A DNA stretch of 34,358 nt from an uncultured Acetatifactor sp. (GCA_947581865.1 CANPWA010000028.1:1-34358); one strand, 5' to 3'. Positions 1 through 9,176 are shown, numbered from the stretch's first letter. The notes: generated by a model not told the origin, from the sequence alone. Numbers and translations are program-made.

Positions 1-23
1 ATAAGGCAGATCTGTATGATAGG

Positions 24-54
24 GAAGAGGCTTCGGCCTCTTCTTTTTATTTTT
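24..54 (+). terminator. Rho-independent terminator of a gene left of the window
   Basis: A perfect 8-bp stem (24-31 with 36-43) closes a TTCG tetraloop and is followed by an eleven-base tract of ten T and one A (44-54). The T tract lies only on the plus-strand side, so it ends transcription entering from the left. It overlaps the last codons of the doubtful minus-strand ORF at 47-271. Confidence 0.8.
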
Positions 55-271
55 GCCAATGAAAATTATACTCTAAGCTCTGCCGGCGCTGACCACCCTC
101 AGCCTGCAGACGCTGACTTATGACTTCGGGAAAAAAACAGGGCTCAGATACCTTGTCCTGCCCTGTCAGTTTGCATATGTCAGGGAAGTCTGCAACAAGC
201 GTGTCAAGTTTCCGCAAGTCTCTCTTAACTACCCTATTCCACGCCTTTTCCCATTGAAACTTTTTTGTCAA
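47..271 (-). CDS. Hypothetical 74-aa protein (doubtful)
   Basis: I do not recognise this ORF. It would start at a TTG (269-271) placed directly after the TGA that closes the ABC-ATPase fragment, in the same frame, with no convincing ribosome site. The product is basic at the N-terminus (KKFQWEKAWNRVVKRDLRK) and has no membrane segment. Its 3' end overlaps the terminator of a gene on the other strand. It may simply be the continuation of the decayed gene upstream, with the TGA as an inactivating change. I regard it as a possible gene fragment rather than a secure gene. Confidence 0.25.
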   Translation of the reverse strand: MTKKFQWEKAWNRVVKRDLRKLDTLVADFPDICKLTGQDKVSEPCFFPEVISQRLQAEGGQRRQSLEYNFHWQK

Positions 272-403
272 TCAGTCAGGATCCACATAGCAGATCATGA
301 TCCTTGGATCGTTCAAAAGCGCCTGGGCGATCTCAACACGCTGTGTCTTGCCTCCCGAAAAGGTTTTGACTTTCTTGGAAGCCCTGCTGTCCGCAGAGCT
401 TTT
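272..403 (-). pseudogene. Fragment of an ABC transporter ATP-binding subunit
   Basis: The minus strand reads FSGGKTQRVEIAQALLNDP followed by RIMI. This matches the ABC signature (LSGGxxQR) and the following helix of BcrA/CcmA-type ABC ATPases. The Walker B / DEPT segment that should come next is replaced by a short CYVDPD and a stop. The upstream end closes at a TAG (404-406) with no Walker A in reach. What is seen is therefore a piece of roughly 40 codons from an ATPase that is normally 230-300 residues. It marks decay or recombination at the left edge of the accessory region. Confidence 0.7.
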
Positions 404-507
404 CTAATCCTCATTTTCATCGGTAACTGACCGGCATAGAATTCCATTTTAAGTTGTATTCATTGATGCAAAAGGCAGCTTGGGACATCGGACATAACGA
501 GAGGAGA

Positions 508-1338
508 TCATAAGGATCCCTTTAACAGCTTTTCACACTCTCTTCTCCAGTATTGCGCTTTTTCATTATCCTGCGGGATGTCAGACGTTCCGTTGACGCA
601 TGTTTTTACCAGCGTTTCCATAATGTCAAAAAATTCCTTCGGGGAATTGTTCGTAAAATATGCGTTCAAGATGCCGTCCCGGTCTTTCTTTGAAGCCTCT
701 ACGCCGTTATCCGCCGCCCGGTCAAACCAGTACAGTGCCGCAAGATCATTCTGTTCCAGACCGGCTCCCGCATTATAGAGTACAGCAAGATAATTCTGGG
801 CTTCCCCATGGTTATAGTATTCAGCAGCCGCCCGGAACAGCTTCGCCGCCCCCGCATATTCTTTCTTGTTGAAATGATGTCCCGCCAGCGCATACAGCGT
901 TTCAGCAGCCCTGTTCCCATTCTCTTTTGGATACAGAAGCTGGGTGTAACGCTGCATTTTCTGGTGCAGCTCATAAGGCGTGATCCTTGAAAGATCCTGC
1001 TCCAGATAATCCATCGTGCTTTTTGTCAGAAGCTTTTCCGCAGAGGCATCCCCGCTCAGAGCCGCCTGCCGAAACCAGTATGCCGCCTGCAAAAAGTCCC
1101 GCTCTGTGCCCTTCCCCTGTGCATATAAACTGCCAAGGTTGTACTGGGCAGTCACATTTGGTGTAAGCTCCACAATATGCCTGTAAGCCCCAAACGCCCT
1201 TTCCGGCATGCCGGAATCAAGGTACATTTCTGCTTCGGCAAGCATGTGCTGAATCATCTTTTCCGACTGCGGCACGCATCCCTCCTGTTTTGCCGCTGTC
1301 CGGTCTTTTTTTTCGGTCAGTTTATCAAATAGCCCCAT
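508..1338 (-). CDS. SEL1-like/TPR repeat protein
   Basis: A 276-residue soluble protein made of helical repeats. Two clear SEL1-type units are visible: one around AQYNLGSLYAQGKG followed by AAYWFRQAALSGDASA, and one around AQNYLAVLYNAGAG followed by AALYWFDRAADNGVEAS, with TPR-like helices between. Such repeats usually form protein-binding solenoids; no catalytic motif is present. The start MGLFDKL at 1338 is chosen because AGGAGG lies eight bases upstream; an earlier in-frame start at 1365 would place that ribosome site inside the gene. There is no signal peptide, so it is probably cytoplasmic. It sits downstream of two membrane-zipper ORFs and may belong to the same, partly decayed locus. 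Function unknown. Confidence 0.8.
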   Translation of the reverse strand: MGLFDKLTEKKDRTAAKQEGCVPQSEKMIQHMLAEAEMYLDSGMPERAFGAYRHIVELTPNVTAQYNLGSLYAQGKGTERDFLQAAYWFRQAALSGDASAEKLLTKSTMDYLEQDLSRITPYELHQKMQRYTQLLYPKENGNRAAETLYALAGHHFNKKEYAGAAKLFRAAAEYYNHGEAQNYLAVLYNAGAGLEQNDLAALYWFDRAADNGVEASKKDRDGILNAYFTNNSPKEFFDIMETLVKTCVNGTSDIPQDNEKAQYWRRECEKLLKGSL

Positions 1339-1476
1339 AACATCAGCCTCCTTTCCTACTACCATTATCCCTCTGAATCTTTTTCATCCATATTTAAAAC
1401 GCATTCCGGGCAAACGTCATCTGACTCTCTTCCTGTGATAGTGTCCATTCCCCTGCAGCGTTTTCATTGACTGATC

Positions 1477-1788
1477 TTACATATCCTGCAAAATGCTCTC
1501 AATGCTTGCTTTGTACTTATCAAGCTGTGACAGATAATCCTGGATCATTTCTTTTTTCCTGTTGTCACCAGCAGTCTGAAGGACATTGTTGGCGACAGGA
1601 TATGCCACCACAGCGGGTGCGATCGTACAGACCGCCTGTAAAACAGTATTTGCTCCGGCTATTTTGGAAAGAGCAAAACCGGCGGCGGCGCTTCCCGCTG
1701 GAATGACATACTTTAAATACTCCTGTTTGGACTTTTCAGAAAAGTTTCCCTCAAACTTCATGTCATTCAAAAGAATATTTCTGACCAT
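1477..1788 (-). CDS. Hypothetical protein, likely 3' part of a frameshifted gene
   Basis: The annotated 103-residue frame starts at ATG 1788, but the same frame stays open upstream to 1968. There it reads coding-like sequence (ADCVGFWDSRHSEGGRWLDG) without a start codon or stop. The preceding ORF (1884-2723) runs into a foreign-looking tail (FSRRHRSI) exactly where this frame takes over. I infer one ancestral gene broken by a frameshift near 1930-1968. The visible product has a hydrophobic alanine/glycine-rich segment (IPAGSAAAGFALSKIAGAN) and a charged helical end. No family recognised. Confidence 0.5.
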   Translation of the reverse strand: MVRNILLNDMKFEGNFSEKSKQEYLKYVIPAGSAAAGFALSKIAGANTVLQAVCTIAPAVVAYPVANNVLQTAGDNRKKEMIQDYLSQLDKYKASIESILQDM

Positions 1789-1883
1789 TTCTGCCTTCTT
1801 GGGGTATTCCTTTTCAAATCCATCCAGCCACCGTCCTCCTTCTGAATGCCTGGAATCCCAGAAGCCGACACAGTCCGCCAGAA

Positions 1884-2723
1884 TCAGATTGAACGATGCC
1901 GGCGTGAAAACTCCTTTCTTCCAAGGCGATCCAACTGCATCATGACGGACTCCAGCTGATTTTTCCTGTTACGGATCTGATCCCTGTCAGTATCCAGTTC
2001 CTGAATCTTTGACTGCACAACGGATTTCTGGCTGTTTTCTTCAGCAATCATCCGCTCTACTTCCCTTTTATACCGATCCAGGTATCCGTCAATTTCATCA
2101 TCCAGGCACTGCTGTATCTGCCTGGTATACTGTTCCAGACCCGATACCATTTTATTGGAGATGCTGTTGTAATAGCTCATAAGCTGCTTCTCTAGTTTAC
2201 CCTTGCATTCATTACGGACCGTATTCGTATTCGGAGCAAAACCCCCACCTGCGAAAAATCCAACAACTCCGCCAATCAATGTGCCAAATCCCGGCGCGAT
2301 TGCCGTTCCTATAGCCGCCCCTGCCGCAGCTCCCCCGAAAAACGCCTTGTTCTCACTGGAGAGCTGTTCCGCTATATAATTTGCCGCGGACGATATATTG
2401 GCTGTTTCAATCTCTATATCCTCGGGCAGATTATACTTTGACTGCTTCATATCAAGCGGCATGATATTTAACATCTCATAATTTTTGATAAAAGCATTAT
2501 TATAAATGTCCATCTCTTCCCTGAACTGTTTCTGAATGCACCCGTAGTAGCTGTCAATCACCGAAATCATTTCCATTGCCCGCAGTTGGCAATCGGTGCC
2601 AAGTGCAGTGCTGATATATGTTTTCATCGTATCGATAGATCTTTTATCATCCAGTTTCCCAAGGATTTCCTCCTTTGCGCTGTCGGAGAAATATGCAAGC
2701 AATTCCTCCATCTCGTCCAACAC
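1884..2723 (-). CDS. Glycine-zipper helical membrane protein, dynamin-like remnant
   Basis: The 279-residue frame begins at a GTG (2721-2723). The open frame continues ten codons further upstream to a TGA, with protein-like sequence (VIRHFDEGAKK) and no better start, so the gene looks 5'-truncated. It is mostly long amphipathic helices around a glycine-zipper hairpin (GGAAAGAAIGTAIAPGFG followed by TLIGGVVGFFAGGG). A coiled coil near the end contains DRDQIRNRKNQLE. This layout resembles the stalk/membrane part of bacterial dynamin-like GTPases; the GTPase domain (P-loop) is absent. The last eight residues are out of character and the downstream frame continues the protein, indicating a frameshift. 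Family placement is tentative. Confidence 0.55.
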   Translation of the reverse strand: MLDEMEELLAYFSDSAKEEILGKLDDKRSIDTMKTYISTALGTDCQLRAMEMISVIDSYYGCIQKQFREEMDIYNNAFIKNYEMLNIMPLDMKQSKYNLPEDIEIETANISSAANYIAEQLSSENKAFFGGAAAGAAIGTAIAPGFGTLIGGVVGFFAGGGFAPNTNTVRNECKGKLEKQLMSYYNSISNKMVSGLEQYTRQIQQCLDDEIDGYLDRYKREVERMIAEENSQKSVVQSKIQELDTDRDQIRNRKNQLESVMMQLDRLGRKEFSRRHRSI

Positions 2724-2855
2724 TTTCTTTGCCCCTTCATCAAAGTGCCGGATAACTCATGAAAATTTTGTTGATATCACCAGCATTTTATTGTATAACT
2801 GTACTATATTTTAATCCGTCAAAAGGTACACCTTATGATAGTCCGGTCCCTAGAG

Positions 2856-3775
<920 letters not shown>

Positions 3776-4444
3776 TTAATCCGTATAGACATATAGTCTG
3801 TCAACACAATAGTTTTCCAGATATCTGTCCAATGTTTTATAATCTCTTCTAACTGCCGGATCGTTTATGAAGATCGTGCTGCCTTCATATCCATAAGCAG
3901 CCACAAAATGAGTACCGCTTCCATCATCATCACTTTTTCCGTCTTTTCTTTTCATTCCAACCAAAACAGGATAGGCGGAATCGATAGCTCCGATAATAAA
4001 ATCAATTGCCTCATCATCACTTACCACTTCATATCTGGATTTAGAGATCGTAAAATGATACTTTTCTGCCGCCACGGCATATACAAACGGGCATGCCGCT
4101 TCACCCATTTTTATATTTACGGCTCCCGGATCGTCCTCTCCGCCTAAATACCGCTCCAGCATGGCGAATGTGCAAAGACAGCAGCCTGCAGCCGCAATAG
4201 TCCTGCCGCATGTTTGCATAACATCCCCGCTCCAGCTTTGTCCCCCATCCTGATAATAATGTATCAGTGGCAGGGTTTTACTTGCGCCAGCCATACGCGA
4301 CATATGACCGATACGCATCAGCTCCACATTAGCTTTCTCGAATTCTTTCTGATCCACTCCGGTGTTGTCATCAATGGGGATTTGTATCCTTGCGTTTTCT
4401 GCCGGACTACCTGTACATTCTCTGTAAAAATTTTGAGATTTCAT
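3776..4444 (-). CDS. C39-like cysteine peptidase-family protein
   Basis: A 222-residue protein of the Peptidase_C39_2-like papain fold. The nucleophile region is seen in QTCGRTIAAAGCCLCTFAML (Cys at the start of the helix, then the small-residue run typical of GC-x-x-T-x-x-A-M). The catalytic His lies in GTHFVAAYGYEG, and the Asp/Asn-type partner in IFINDPA. No signal peptide or membrane segment is seen, which is unusual because many relatives are secreted. The start at 4444 follows GAGGAGG by seven bases. The gene stands alone, with a terminator after it. Substrate unknown. Relatives include peptidases of bacteriocin-type leaders and uncharacterised peptidase-like proteins. Family confidence is good, function confidence low. 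Confidence 0.75.
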   Translation of the reverse strand: MKSQNFYRECTGSPAENARIQIPIDDNTGVDQKEFEKANVELMRIGHMSRMAGASKTLPLIHYYQDGGQSWSGDVMQTCGRTIAAAGCCLCTFAMLERYLGGEDDPGAVNIKMGEAACPFVYAVAAEKYHFTISKSRYEVVSDDEAIDFIIGAIDSAYPVLVGMKRKDGKSDDDGSGTHFVAAYGYEGSTIFINDPAVRRDYKTLDRYLENYCVDRLYVYTD

Positions 4445-4542
4445 AAATTTTCCTCCTCGTATCAAAATGTAAATTTATAAGTATCTTTTTTACTTAACAT
4501 TTTGGCAGTGTATCAACGGTTCTTCTGTGATATGCACCAAAA

Positions 4543-5385
4543 TCAATATTCTATCTTTTTTTCTTTCCTTGGAATAATGATATTGTAATTATCTTCCAAG
4601 TCATCAAGAATATGATTATGATTCAATCTGCTGGGTCCAACCTCGACAAACCTGCCCAAAGAAAACAGCAGTTCCGGGTCTCTGATAACCGTAGGCGTAT
4701 CCAATCGTTTCTCCGGCAAAAACCGGGTGTATACATTTTTCCCACGGTTTGTCCCCTCTGTGATAGGATTGATCGGTCGATAAATAACTTTAAATTCCTC
4801 TGCAACCCTATTGACCGATTCGATGGTGATCGCTTCAAGGCTGTTGATCAGCCCGGGAATGTCACTTGCACAGGTATCCGCAATATACATACAGTTCGCC
4901 ACGGAGATTCCGTCTCCGTAACCTCTCGCTACGGTAAGGATATCCTCTATCGTGAATATCTCAGTGAACCTCTGACCTGTGTGACCGGTCCTTTTTCCAA
5001 AACAAATACTCACTCCAACATACGGGGCAGTCGCTGTTCTTGCCCATCTATTTGCAAATAGGGTGGCTGCGGCAGTCATGCGGAGGAACGCATCACTTCC
5101 AAACTCCTCAAGGAATCGCTGATGACCATACCAATTTCCAAAATAATCGGCATTTCTCAACTTTGCAGAAATCTTGATAGGTTCCGATCGCTCAAGATAA
5201 ATCACAACATCCGTCTTATTTTTCCTGTCCTGACTGCCAATTCCAACCGCACCAAGGATTCTGGCTCCGGGAGCAACACCTTCATCCATGAGCCATGTCG
5301 GTAAATTCAACGGTAAAGATTGCCCTGCATGTGCGTTTACCATCTTTACGATCTGTGCTTCAAATAAATCGGATAATTTTGACAC
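4543..5385 (-). CDS. Unknown protein with possible PD-(D/E)xK nuclease core
   Basis: A 280-residue soluble protein that I do not recognise by name. Around residues 57-75 it reads NKTDVVIYLE, then IKISAKL: a D...(S)xK arrangement (D59, K75) on adjacent strands, as in the active site of many type II restriction-like nucleases. Next come a conserved-looking NADYFGNWYGHQRF and, later, several basic clusters. The start is the GTG at 5385, with AGGAGG seven bases before; an upstream in-frame ATG at 5418 would put that site inside the gene. No methyltransferase lies beside it, so if it is a restriction enzyme it is an orphan. Fold assignment is inference only. Confidence 0.6.
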   Translation of the reverse strand: MSKLSDLFEAQIVKMVNAHAGQSLPLNLPTWLMDEGVAPGARILGAVGIGSQDRKNKTDVVIYLERSEPIKISAKLRNADYFGNWYGHQRFLEEFGSDAFLRMTAAATLFANRWARTATAPYVGVSICFGKRTGHTGQRFTEIFTIEDILTVARGYGDGISVANCMYIADTCASDIPGLINSLEAITIESVNRVAEEFKVIYRPINPITEGTNRGKNVYTRFLPEKRLDTPTVIRDPELLFSLGRFVEVGPSRLNHNHILDDLEDNYNIIIPRKEKKIEY

Positions 5386-5492
5386 TGCAATACCTCCTAT
5401 CTCACTGTTTTTATACAAGCTTCGTACTGGATCATTCTAATGTTATTTTATCATGCTTTATTTGACAAAGCAATACCTGCGGGCTGCCACAC

Positions 5493-7619
5493 TCAATTTC
5501 CCCCCAGACGTTTCCGCAGTTCCAGATACCTCTCATAATACTCCGGCTTTTTCTCCCTAAGCAGCTGTTCGATCTTGTTCCGGCGTTTTCGCAGAAGTTC
5601 CAGCGCCTCGGGGCTCAGGGTCTTTAGTTTCTCTTCGACAATGCGGCGGCGCTGCTCCAGCTTTTTTTCAATCTCTTCCACATCAGAACAGCCCTGCTCC
5701 TCCAATTCGGAAAAATAAAGTTCCAGGCGGTTCAGAAGTTCATCCTCATCAAACAGCCCAAGACGTCCCCAGGAAATACTCTTTTCCGTATTCAGTATAT
5801 TTTCCATGCTGTAATCTCCGGAGTGGAACAGCTTTTCTCCCACCTCCGCGGCGAGGATTTCCATTTTTTCCCCGGCGCCTTCGCCAAATGCCCATTCAAA
5901 CTCCGCAAGGCGCTCATTTGTCTCTTCATAGGTGTATGCCGCCTCCCTGGAAATGCCTTCCAAAGGATAGGGCTTGTCCACTCCCGCAGCGCGCAGGGCA
6001 AGGGTCACGGTTCTTCTGACAGAGCCCTCCTCGATCAGGGCGCCGGCTCCAAAAGCCCTAAGTTGGTCGTTCACGGCATCCGCATGTTCCGTGAAATAAA
6101 AATAGATTCCTCTGGCATTTAAGTTCCGTTTCAGTATCACCAGGCGCTCCGCCGCCGTGATGTCTATGCTCCCGATTCCTCTGGCATCTACGATGACCTG
6201 ATGTGTGTCCTCCTTTAACGCGTTTTCGATATCCTCCTGAAAAGTGTTGATATTGGCAAAAAAGAGGTTTCCACTGAACCGATATAGAATGGTATGTTCA
6301 ATCGGGCAGGCATTTTTGTTGCGGCTTAAATTGTGTAAACCTTCATGCCCGGGGATGATTCCCAGAAAGGTTCTGGGCGGAACAACCGCACGGATGATCA
6401 CGGCAATGAAGGAAAGGATCACGCCGATGATCACACCATATATGGTGCCGAGAAGCAGTACCCCGAAGAACGCCGCCAGAAAAATGCTAAATTCCTGTTT
6501 GTCCGCCTTCCACGCCTTCTTTGCAATGTCAAACTCCAGGATCCCCATAAGGGCGGAGAGGACTATTCCCGTCAGCACAGGCACGGGCAGATATTGAAGC
6601 AGCCCCGTTCCAAACAAAAGGACCAAAACCATAGTGATCGCAGCAGTAAAAGACATCAGCTTGGATTTACAGCCGTACTGGTCCGCAATCCCGCTTCGCG
6701 AAACACTTCCATTGACGGGGCAGCATCCCACCAGTGCAGATGCGGTATTTCCAAGCGCATAGGCGAGCACTTCCCGGTTATTATCCACCTGATAATTGTA
6801 CTTCAGGGCATAATTGCTGGTGGCAAGCAGCGTCTGCGCCATGATCACCAGAGCCACGGTGAGGGATAAAACTATGATTTCTTCCCCGTGGGAACCTGTC
6901 TTTCCAAAAAACAGAGAAACATCCGGAAGAACCATTTCCGGCAGCCCTGCCTCAACCCGGGGGAGCAGTTTTACGCCGTATCTGTCCAGGTGAAAGAATG
7001 CCGTAGCCCCTGCTCCAAGCGCCATTAAGAACACCGACATGGGGAATTTGGGTATCTTTTTCCGGGCGATCTGAAGTATGACCACGGTTCCCAGCCCCAA
7101 AGCAGCCGAGAGCGGATGAAAGGAGGGCATTTCCTGCCAGATATGATACAGCAGGACCGGAAGTTCTCCCGTCCCCGGATCTCCCCCGAACAGCTTGGGC
7201 ACCTGCATCAGGATAATGGTACAGCCGATTCCGGAAATAAATCCTCCCATGACAGGCTTTGATATGTAATTGACAAGTTTCCCCGCCCTGACCAGAAAAA
7301 AGAATAACAGCCAGCAGGCGGTGATCAGAGTGATCACCGGGACAGCCGCCATTGCCTCAGGCGATCCCGGCATGATCTCCAGACCGGCAAGCGCACCTCC
7401 CACCAACGCCGCAGGCGTGGCATCCACCCCAAACACAAACTGTGGAGAAGTGGTAAAGAGGGCGTACACCAATATGGGAAACACCGAACCGTACAGCCCG
7501 TACACCACGGGCAGACCTGCAACCTGCGCGTATCCCATGGAAATCGGTATGGACACCAGCGCTACCACAATCCCTGCCAACACATCCTTTTTCAGATATT
7601 CCTTTTTATAATGTTTCAT
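5493..7619 (-). CDS. SulP-family anion transporter with STAS domain
   Basis: A 708-residue membrane protein. The N-terminal about 420 residues carry the SulP transport fold: KKDVLAGIVVALVSIPISMG at the first membrane helix, then GLYGSVFPILVYALF and many further hydrophobic segments. A STAS domain follows (about 450-555; FFANINTFQEDIENAL and VIVDARGIGSIDITAAERL). SulP proteins move sulfate, bicarbonate or dicarboxylates, often with Na+ or H+. The substrate cannot be read here. After the STAS domain the protein carries an extra region of about 145 charged residues ending in a helix-rich coil (EEIEKKLEQRRRIVEEKLK), longer than usual for the family. A GGAG lies eight bases before the ATG. It is transcribed alone, divergent from the lipoprotein gene. 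Confidence 0.93.
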   Translation of the reverse strand: MKHYKKEYLKKDVLAGIVVALVSIPISMGYAQVAGLPVVYGLYGSVFPILVYALFTTSPQFVFGVDATPAALVGGALAGLEIMPGSPEAMAAVPVITLITACWLLFFFLVRAGKLVNYISKPVMGGFISGIGCTIILMQVPKLFGGDPGTGELPVLLYHIWQEMPSFHPLSAALGLGTVVILQIARKKIPKFPMSVFLMALGAGATAFFHLDRYGVKLLPRVEAGLPEMVLPDVSLFFGKTGSHGEEIIVLSLTVALVIMAQTLLATSNYALKYNYQVDNNREVLAYALGNTASALVGCCPVNGSVSRSGIADQYGCKSKLMSFTAAITMVLVLLFGTGLLQYLPVPVLTGIVLSALMGILEFDIAKKAWKADKQEFSIFLAAFFGVLLLGTIYGVIIGVILSFIAVIIRAVVPPRTFLGIIPGHEGLHNLSRNKNACPIEHTILYRFSGNLFFANINTFQEDIENALKEDTHQVIVDARGIGSIDITAAERLVILKRNLNARGIYFYFTEHADAVNDQLRAFGAGALIEEGSVRRTVTLALRAAGVDKPYPLEGISREAAYTYEETNERLAEFEWAFGEGAGEKMEILAAEVGEKLFHSGDYSMENILNTEKSISWGRLGLFDEDELLNRLELYFSELEEQGCSDVEEIEKKLEQRRRIVEEKLKTLSPEALELLRKRRNKIEQLLREKKPEYYERYLELRKRLGGN

Positions 7620-7889
7620 CTATCCGGCTCCCATCAGACATTCCTGCACTAAAAACACCATATCCCGCACAGCATATCCATATTTTTAATTGATATTGGC
7701 AAAACAGCCTGCCTTACTTGTCTATACCCGAATAAATCGGTATCGGCAAACGCTGCATACTATCAATATAAATTATAATCGAAAATCTCGGCATGCGCAA
7801 CCGATGGCAGAGAATCCGCGCCGGTACGGAAAACCATCCGGGGCAGCTTTCCGGGGCAGACGCATAATGCAAACGCCAGAGCAAAAGTA
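7620..7889. other. Intergenic divergent promoter region, no gene seen
   Basis: This 270-base stretch separates the SulP gene (minus) from the lipoprotein gene (plus). It must hold the SulP promoter, but I see no pair of boxes good enough to call. It contains an AT-rich patch near 7765-7785 and a small direct repeat of CCGGGGCAG (7839-7860). I see no open frame worth annotating. Confidence 0.5.
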
Positions 7890-7917
7890 TTGACTAATCC
7901 GGATTGTGGTATATACT
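7890..7917 (+). promoter_or_regulatory. Sigma-A type promoter of the lipoprotein gene
   Basis: TTGACT (7890-7895) and TATACT (7912-7917) are separated by 16 bases. They lie just upstream of the AAAGGA ribosome site and the ATG at 7939, giving a very short leader. Confidence 0.75.
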
Positions 7918-7938
7918 AAAAGCGAAAGGATGATGACT

Positions 7939-8535
7939 ATGAAAAAAATTAACTATTTGTTTGTAGGTTCCGTAACCGTATTGCTGTTGTCCGGCTGCGG
8001 ATACGGGGCGCAAAACACCGAAAATGAGGCTTTGCGCCAACAGGTTGCACAATTGGAGAGCCAGGTGGCACAACTCCAGGCACAGAGCGGAAACTCCCAG
8101 GCAGCTTTTCCACAGGATCAGGTTTCTCCACAGGATCAGGATGCACAGGCGTCGTCCGAGAGTACGCAGGTACCGTCCGAGAGTACGCAGGTGCCGTCCG
8201 AGAGTGCACAGGCGCCGTCCGAGAGTACGCAGGCGACAGGTTCTGACAGAATGGAAGAGCTGAGCGCCCTTGTGGAAGATTTTGTGACAAAAAGTGACAG
8301 TCTGATTTCTTCCAAAAGCGCACCGGATCTGGAACAGTTTTTTACTTTCAAAAAGGATGCGGCAGCGATAGATCAACAGCTGGACAACTATGAAGATGAG
8401 CTGGAAGGGCAATACCGGAAGGGCGCTCTGTCCGGTACGGATTACAAAGAGCTGGAAAGAGAGCTGGAAAAACTGGAAGACAGTCTGGACAATGCGGAGG
8501 ATCGACTGGAAATTTTCTTTGGCATTGACGACTGA
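7939..8535 (+). CDS. Small lipoprotein with Ser/Glu/Gln-rich repeat linker
   Basis: A 198-residue secreted lipoprotein. The N-terminus has two lysines, a hydrophobic stretch and the lipobox LLSGC, whose Cys would be lipidated. Next are a short heptad coil (ALRQQVAQLESQVAQLQAQ), two PQDQ-type units and four 7-residue repeats (PSESTQV type) forming a flexible linker. A C-terminal acidic helical domain (about residues 105-198, ending LEDSLDNAEDRLEIFFGIDD) completes it. The start at 7939 is set by AAAGGA eight bases upstream; longer frames have no better site. It is the only plus-strand gene in the window and is monocistronic, with its own promoter and a hairpin behind it. No known enzyme motif; likely an envelope-bound structural or binding protein. 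Confidence 0.8.
   Translation: MKKINYLFVGSVTVLLLSGCGYGAQNTENEALRQQVAQLESQVAQLQAQSGNSQAAFPQDQVSPQDQDAQASSESTQVPSESTQVPSESAQAPSESTQATGSDRMEELSALVEDFVTKSDSLISSKSAPDLEQFFTFKKDAAAIDQQLDNYEDELEGQYRKGALSGTDYKELERELEKLEDSLDNAEDRLEIFFGIDD
8152..8235 (+). repeat. Four tandem 21-bp repeats inside the lipoprotein gene
   Basis: Four units of 21 bp (8152, 8173, 8194, 8215) encode seven-residue repeats (S/P)SES(T/A)Q(V/A). The units differ at only a few positions, so copy number could vary by replication slippage without breaking the frame. Confidence 0.85.
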
Positions 8536-8566
8536 ACGGAACGCATCGGTATTTAAGGTATGAATC

Positions 8567-8605
8567 GATTCAGGGGAGCGGGCTTATGACCCGCTCCCCT
8601 GAATC
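8567..8605. terminator. Long hairpin between convergent genes
   Basis: A perfect 16-bp stem (8567-8582 with 8590-8605) with a 7-base loop lies between the convergent lipoprotein (+) and rubrerythrin (-) genes. Neither strand has a proper T tract after it. It is best read as a shared two-way terminator or mRNA 3'-end stabiliser. Confidence 0.6.
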
Positions 8606-8639
8606 AATACGGATGTCTGCATTGCTCTTGCGGCAGGCA

Positions 8640-9176
8640 TCAATAGTTTTCTGCATGTATCTCAAAATAGCTCTGGGGATGATTGCAGACAGGGCATACT
8701 TCGGGAGCCTTGGTGCCCACCACGATATGTCCGCAGTTACGGCACTCCCAAACCTTGACCTCGCTCTTTTCAAACACAGCGGCTGTCTCCACATTCTTTA
8801 ACAGGGCGCGGTATCTTTCCTCATGATGCTTCTCAATCTCTGCCACCATCCGGAATTTCCGGGCAAGCTCGGAGAAACCTTCCTCCTCTGCCGTCTTGGC
8901 AAATCCCTCGTACATATCGGTCCACTCATAGTTCTCTCCGTCCGCTGCGGATGCCAGATTCGTTTTGGTATCTCCGATTCCGTTCAGTTCCTTGAACCAC
9001 ATCTTCGCGTGCTCTTTCTCATTGTCAGCCGTCTTTAAAAAAATAGCTGCAATTTGCTCATATCCTTGCTTTTTTGCTACAGAAGCAAAATAAGTATATT
9101 TGTTTCTCGCCTCTGACTCTCCGGAAAAAGCCGCCATCAGATTCTTCTCGGTCTGTGTTCCCTCGTACTTGCTCAT
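8640..9176 (-). CDS. rbr: Rubrerythrin
   Basis: A 178-residue non-haem iron peroxidase that reduces hydrogen peroxide in the cytoplasm of anaerobes. The N-terminal ferritin-like four-helix domain supplies the di-iron ligands ([21 protein letters not shown], then a second pair in AEEEGF and [10 protein letters not shown]). The C-terminal rubredoxin-like domain has two Cys pairs (CRNCG and CPVCNHP) that bind one iron and pass electrons. Length and order are those of classical rubrerythrin. AGGAGG precedes the ATG. It has its own promoter with a TATAAT box and an inverted-repeat element that resembles separated PerR half-sites, so peroxide control is plausible. Confidence 0.97.
   Translation of the reverse strand: MSKYEGTQTEKNLMAAFSGESEARNKYTYFASVAKKQGYEQIAAIFLKTADNEKEHAKMWFKELNGIGDTKTNLASAADGENYEWTDMYEGFAKTAEEEGFSELARKFRMVAEIEKHHEERYRALLKNVETAAVFEKSEVKVWECRNCGHIVVGTKAPEVCPVCNHPQSYFEIHAENY

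Noticed and set aside
1930..1968. Programmed ribosomal frameshift joining the two frames
   Set aside because: No slippery heptamer in the right frame and no downstream stem-loop were seen; mutation or sequence error is simpler.
8570..8794. Minus-strand frame overlapping the end of rubrerythrin
   Set aside because: It is an alternative frame of rbr and the hairpin; rubrerythrin is certain.
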